Source of the DNA: Nitrosomonas sp. UBA6494
GTDB lineage: Bacteria; Pseudomonadota; Gammaproteobacteria; Burkholderiales; Nitrosomonadaceae
Length of the DNA: 9,226 nucleotides
Direction: 5' to 3'
Assembly: GCA_002435335.1 (NCBI GenBank)
Contig: DJMI01000173.1
Coordinates: 14,203-23,428, forward strand
Positions 6,353-9,226 of the stretch are shown one piece after another; the stretch's first letter is position 1; every line of letters begins with the position of its first letter. Made by a program: the position numbers and the translations under genes. The notes beneath the pieces were generated by a model, which did no database searches, was not told where the DNA came from, and saw nothing but the letters and a program-made list of their open reading frames with translations.

Positions 6353-7171
6353 ATGAAAAACTACCAAGTCAAACCCGATACCAAGTTGCAACTTTCACAT
6401 TGCGATCCCGACGAGACCGATGGTTTCGATCGCAACAATGGCGGCAAGGAGAAAGCCAAAGCAGCGACGGAAAAATTGACCAGCCGGTTGCGCGATTTGC
6501 AGGAGCGGTTGTACGCCAACGGTGATCGGGCGTTGCTGATCGTGCTGCAGGGGATGGATACCAGCGGTAAGGACGGCACCATTCGCAGCGTGATGTCGGG
6601 AGTGAATCCGCAAGGTTGTCAGGTAGTAACGTTCAAAACGCCGTCGGTGGAAGAATTGGGGCACGATTTTCTATGGCGCGTGCATCAGAAAGCGCCGGCT
6701 CGCGGCCGGATCGGTATTTTCAACCGTTCGCACTACGAAGATGTGTTGATTACCCGTGTGCACGGGCTGATTTCCGATAAAGTGGTGAAGCAACGTTTCA
6801 CGCAGATCTGCGAGTTTGAGCAATTGCTGGCTGAAAACGGCACCGCGATCTTGAAGTTTTTTTTGCACATTTCCAAGCAGGAGCAGAAGATACGGCTGGA
6901 AGAACGTATCAACAATCCGGAGAAGCGCTGGAAGTTTTGCACCGGAGACCTGGAAGAACGGAAATTTTGGGATGACTATCAGCTTGCATTCGAAGATATG
7001 TTGTTCGCTACCAGCACCGATTGTGCACCCTGGTATGTGGTGCCGGCCAATTTTAAGTGGTATCGCAATTGGGTGATCGCCGATTGCGTCGTTAAGGCAT
7101 TGGAGGCGATGAAATTGAAGACACCGCCGCCGACAGCAGGGATCGATTTCGAAACGCTCAAAATCGAATAA
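6353..7171 (+). CDS. ppk2: PPK2-family polyphosphate kinase / polyphosphate:nucleotide phosphotransferase
   Basis: A 272-residue single-domain cytoplasmic enzyme that transfers phosphate between polyphosphate and nucleotides. Walker A is GMDTSGKDGT (67-76, K73). The Walker B region IFNRSHYED is at 122-130. The lid segment with KRWKF and GDLEER lies at 191-203, and the family's APWYVVPANFKWYRN is at 225-239. An N-terminal helical lead-in contains LQERLYA, as in short PPK2 proteins. The sequence most resembles the short forms (subfamily TIGR03709, which I associate with class III enzymes acting on NMPs and NDPs), but substrate class cannot be proved by eye. A GTG at 6338 is in frame upstream; ATG 6353 is preferred because GAGAAG (about 6341-6346) lies at proper distance. 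The CYTH-CHAD gene follows after 20 bases, forming a polyphosphate-related operon. Confidence 0.92.
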   Translation: MKNYQVKPDTKLQLSHCDPDETDGFDRNNGGKEKAKAATEKLTSRLRDLQERLYANGDRALLIVLQGMDTSGKDGTIRSVMSGVNPQGCQVVTFKTPSVEELGHDFLWRVHQKAPARGRIGIFNRSHYEDVLITRVHGLISDKVVKQRFTQICEFEQLLAENGTAILKFFLHISKQEQKIRLEERINNPEKRWKFCTGDLEERKFWDDYQLAFEDMLFATSTDCAPWYVVPANFKWYRNWVIADCVVKALEAMKLKTPPPTAGIDFETLKIE

Positions 7172-7176
7172 GCCGA

Positions 7177-7191
7177 AGGAATCTCTTTCCT
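7177..7191 (+). promoter_or_regulatory. Hairpin pairing the Shine-Dalgarno sequence of the CYTH-CHAD gene
   Basis: AGGAA (7177-7181) pairs perfectly with TTCCT (7187-7191) around a TCTCT loop, ending at the base before ATG 7192. The left arm includes most of the Shine-Dalgarno sequence AAGGA (7176-7180), which otherwise sits 11 bases from the start, slightly far. The hairpin could hide the ribosome site until ribosomes leaving ppk2 melt it, or fold to adjust the spacing. The stem is only 5 bp, so any effect is uncertain. Confidence 0.3.
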
Positions 7192-8685
7192 ATGGAAATC
7201 GAACTGAAACTGGCATTGCCGCCAGGCCATGTTGCCCGTTTGCGGAACCATCCGTTGCTGAAAACCGTCAGGCCGAATCAGCAAACGCTGCTCAGCGTTT
7301 ATTTCGATACCCCGGCATTCGATCTGATGCGGCGCCGCATTGCTTTACGCATACGGCGTTGCGATGAGCTGTGGGTACAAACGCTGAAGGCGGAGACAAA
7401 ATCGGTCGGTGCGTTAACTAGCCGTCCGGAATGGGAGGCAGTAATTGCGAATGGCGATCGCCCGGATTTTTTGGCACTGCCGTTGGAGGCATTGGATGTA
7501 CTTAACGGCATCAAACTCGACCGGATTGCGCCGGTGTTTACGACGGAGTTCCAACGTACTACTTGGTTGATTGCCGATCAGGCATCGCAAGCCGAGGTGG
7601 CGCTTGATCGAGGGGCGATACATACCGAAACGGCGGATCGGGCGCTTTGTGAAGTGGAAATCGAACTCAAATCCGGCGCACCGGAATTCTTATTTACCGT
7701 GGCTTTGCAGTTGATGGATCAAATTCCATTGCAAGTCGAACCACGCAGCAAGGCGCAGCGTGGTTATGTGCTGTGCGGTGCGATCCAGCCGACACCAACA
7801 AAAACGATTTGCCCCGCGATTCGCGCGGAGCAGCCGGCAATTGAAGCATGGCATGCCATATTGCAAGCGGCATTGGTGCAGTTGACCGCCAACATGCCGG
7901 GTTTTCTGGAACAGGCGCATGACACCGAATACCTGCATCAACTGCGCATTGCGGTGCGACGCTTGTTATCTGGCGCATTGTTGGCTAAATCGTTGCGGCA
8001 ACCGGTGCCACAATGGTATCAACCGTTACGTGAACTGATGGCTGGATTGAATGCGGCGCGCGACTGGGATGTGTTGCTGCAGCAAACTTTGCCCGCGATG
8101 ATGCCGCTTTTCGCCGTATCGTCGGAAAATCATGCAATCGATAATGCAGTACTCGATCTAATGCACGATGCCGCTTTGCGTGCGCGGCGGCAAGCACAAG
8201 CTTTGTTGCGTGAAGCTGAAGTGACCCGGCTTATACTCGATATTGGGTGTGGCCTCCTGACAGCGCCGATCGACATGCAGCAACGTGATGCCAAAGACTG
8301 GGCGAAAGCGGTGCTAGATCAACGTTGGCAGAAATTGTGCAAACGTTGCCGCAATTTTTCCGCAATGAATCCGCAACAACGCCACCGGGCGCGTATCGCC
8401 GCCAAGAAAATGCGTTACACGGCGGATGCGTTTGCTTCCATTTACGGTAAGCAGGTTGAGTCGTTCATGATTGCACTATCGGCATTGCAGGATGAACTGG
8501 GAGATACCAACGATTTAATCTCCGGTCAGCAATTGCTGCGCCGGTTGCCGGTACGATCCGCGAAACTTGGGTTTGCGCTCGGACGAATTTGCGGAGCGAT
8601 GGAAGGAAAAACCTGGGAATCGGCCGGTTTGTCCGGTAGTGCCTGGAAATCATTGATGCAATCGAAATTGTTTTGGCATACGTAA
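7192..8685 (+). CDS. CYTH-CHAD domain protein, putative inorganic triphosphatase / polyphosphate-associated
   Basis: A 497-residue two-domain cytoplasmic protein. The N-terminal CYTH domain (about 1-195) opens with the diagnostic ExExK motif (E2, E4, K6). It continues with tunnel-type charged strands: RRRIALRIRR (47-56), K66, E154/E156/E158 in CEVEIELK, and K187. This fold (triphosphate tunnel metalloenzyme) hydrolyses triphosphates with divalent metal in relatives such as YgiF. The C-terminal CHAD domain (about 215-485) is helical with conserved His and basic residues: LHQLRIAVRR (248-257), DWDVLL (291-296), RHRARIAAKKMRY (397-409) and LQDELGDTND (432-441). CHAD domains bind polyphosphate and localise to polyphosphate granules. 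Location 20 bases after ppk2 on the same strand supports a polyphosphate role. The start at ATG 7192 is fixed by the motif at its N-terminus. The actual substrate is inferred. Confidence 0.92.
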   Translation: MEIELKLALPPGHVARLRNHPLLKTVRPNQQTLLSVYFDTPAFDLMRRRIALRIRRCDELWVQTLKAETKSVGALTSRPEWEAVIANGDRPDFLALPLEALDVLNGIKLDRIAPVFTTEFQRTTWLIADQASQAEVALDRGAIHTETADRALCEVEIELKSGAPEFLFTVALQLMDQIPLQVEPRSKAQRGYVLCGAIQPTPTKTICPAIRAEQPAIEAWHAILQAALVQLTANMPGFLEQAHDTEYLHQLRIAVRRLLSGALLAKSLRQPVPQWYQPLRELMAGLNAARDWDVLLQQTLPAMMPLFAVSSENHAIDNAVLDLMHDAALRARRQAQALLREAEVTRLILDIGCGLLTAPIDMQQRDAKDWAKAVLDQRWQKLCKRCRNFSAMNPQQRHRARIAAKKMRYTADAFASIYGKQVESFMIALSALQDELGDTNDLISGQQLLRRLPVRSAKLGFALGRICGAMEGKTWESAGLSGSAWKSLMQSKLFWHT

Positions 8686-8740
8686 GCCTGCCAATTAACT
8701 ATAAGCGATACGTCAATGCGTCGTGCGAAATTCGCTTACG
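8681..8740. repeat. Inverted repeat across the convergent gene ends
   Basis: CGTAAGC (8681-8687, containing the CYTH-CHAD stop codon) is the perfect reverse complement of GCTTACG (8734-8740, inside the Mut7-C reading frame). A second pair, TAAGCGA (8702-8708) with TCGCTTA (8732-8738), competes for the right arm. The loops are long and no T-run follows on either strand, so a bidirectional terminator is only a weak possibility. The intergenic gap itself is 27 bases. Confidence 0.3.
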
Positions 8741-9226
8741 AGTTGCTTGATGCGCGCATAATGACTGCCTTGCCAGTAAATTCTTCCGCAATCGCTGCAC
8801 CGTAGAAACCGGTCGTAAAATTGCCGTGTCAGCGGTTGCAGGCGATGAGCGACGGAATGTTTATCAACTATCGCCAATAAGCCGTTGCAATGCACGCAGA
8901 GACTAAATGGTTTGATCCATCGGAATAAATCGAATCGTTGCAATACTTCGCGGGTTTGCGTCTTAGGTTCGTCCGAACGTACGAAATAGCCATACACGAT
9001 AGCCTTACGTTGTAACAACGCACGATCGCGCGTGAGTACGGTGCGCTGTTGCGCGTTGGCTATTTCAGCCACTTCCCGATCATGAAAGTCATTGCGGTAT
9101 ATACAATCGAATCCGAGCAAGCGCAAATAGCGCACTAGTTTACCCAGATTGCCATCCACCACGAATGCAGGCGGTTGGGGCATTTCCGGGCGCAACCGGA
9201 TTTCCTGGGGATGCGTGAGGCAAGCA
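8713..9226 (-). CDS. Mut7-C RNase domain protein with zinc ribbon (partial, 5' end outside window)
   Basis: A PIN-like nuclease of the Mut7-C (DUF82) family. With R2-P3-E4 numbered from TTG 9195, the visible part has FVVDGNLGKLVRYLRLLGFD (11-30, acidic D14), D39, LTRDRALL (54-61, D57), then a zinc ribbon C100/C103 and C133/C136. It ends with the family signature YWQGSHY (140-146). The family is thought to cleave RNA, but its substrates in bacteria are unknown. ATG 9183 or TTG 9195 could start a domain-only protein of about 156-160 residues. However, the frame stays open to the window edge, reading ACLTHPQEIRLRPEMPQPP, and the linker LRPEMPQPP before FVVD resembles that of longer family members with an N-terminal ubiquitin-like (ThiS/MoaD) domain. 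I therefore treat the gene as cut by the window. The stop is TGA at 8713-8715; it converges on the CYTH-CHAD gene. Confidence 0.85.
   Translation of the reverse strand, partial: ACLTHPQEIRLRPEMPQPPAFVVDGNLGKLVRYLRLLGFDCIYRNDFHDREVAEIANAQQRTVLTRDRALLQRKAIVYGYFVRSDEPKTQTREVLQRFDLFRWIKPFSLCVHCNGLLAIVDKHSVAHRLQPLTRQFYDRFLRCSDCGRIYWQGSHYARIKQLVSEFRTTH

Noticed and set aside
7414..8197. Minus-strand open frames within the CYTH-CHAD gene
   Set aside because: The plus-strand gene is supported by CYTH and CHAD motifs along its whole length. The antisense products show no recognisable domains.
1..9226. Mobile element, phage, CRISPR or defence system
   Set aside because: No transposase, integrase, terminal repeats, spacer-repeat array, toxin-antitoxin pair or known defence domain was found. 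Gene content is metabolic and regulatory.

Overview
This 9.2-kb stretch reads as a compact chromosomal segment of a betaproteobacterium. Nitrosomonas or a close relative is my best guess. The guess rests on the moderate base composition, the close match of the response regulator to proteobacterial PhoB, the type of C-terminal secretion module on the metalloprotease, and the short B12-dependent ribonucleotide reductase. No marker gene settles the genus. I see no rRNA, tRNA, CRISPR array, insertion sequence or integrase.

Layout from left to right. Positions 1-225 hold no large gene. They carry a possible 3' end of an upstream gene (3-38) that overlaps, in an ATGA arrangement, a 46-codon cysteine-rich ORF with a good Shine-Dalgarno sequence (35-175). 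Four genes then lie on the minus strand: an APC-superfamily amino-acid/polyamine permease (226-1803), a serralysin-like M10 zinc metalloprotease with degenerate RTX repeats and a type I secretion C-terminus (1899-3518), a PhoB-like response regulator (3589-4314) and an adenosylcobalamin-dependent ribonucleotide reductase, nrdJ (4379-6202). Across a divergent intergenic region (6203-6352), the plus strand carries a two-gene unit: a PPK2-family polyphosphate kinase (6353-7171), then 20 bases later a CYTH-CHAD protein (7192-8685). Converging on it from the right edge is a Mut7-C RNase/zinc-ribbon protein (8713 to beyond 9226) whose 5' end lies outside the window.

Functionally, the clearest partnership is PPK2 with CYTH-CHAD. 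One uses polyphosphate to phosphorylate nucleotides. The other pairs a triphosphate-tunnel fold with a polyphosphate-granule-associated helical domain. A PhoB-type regulator lies 2 kb away, but no phoR sensor kinase adjoins it, and I found no convincing full Pho box. The metalloprotease looks like a type I secretion substrate without its transporter nearby. Its most unusual feature is a poly-aspartate insertion, encoded by a triplet repeat, between the zinc site and the Met-turn.

Several genes have in-frame TTG or GTG codons upstream of a better ATG. I chose the ATG in each case and give the reasons. Overall the region is mostly ordinary housekeeping and accessory metabolism. The points worth a second look are small-scale: the triplet-repeat insertion, the small Cys-rich ORF, a hairpin that pairs the Shine-Dalgarno sequence of the CYTH-CHAD gene, and a dyad overlapping the divergent promoter.
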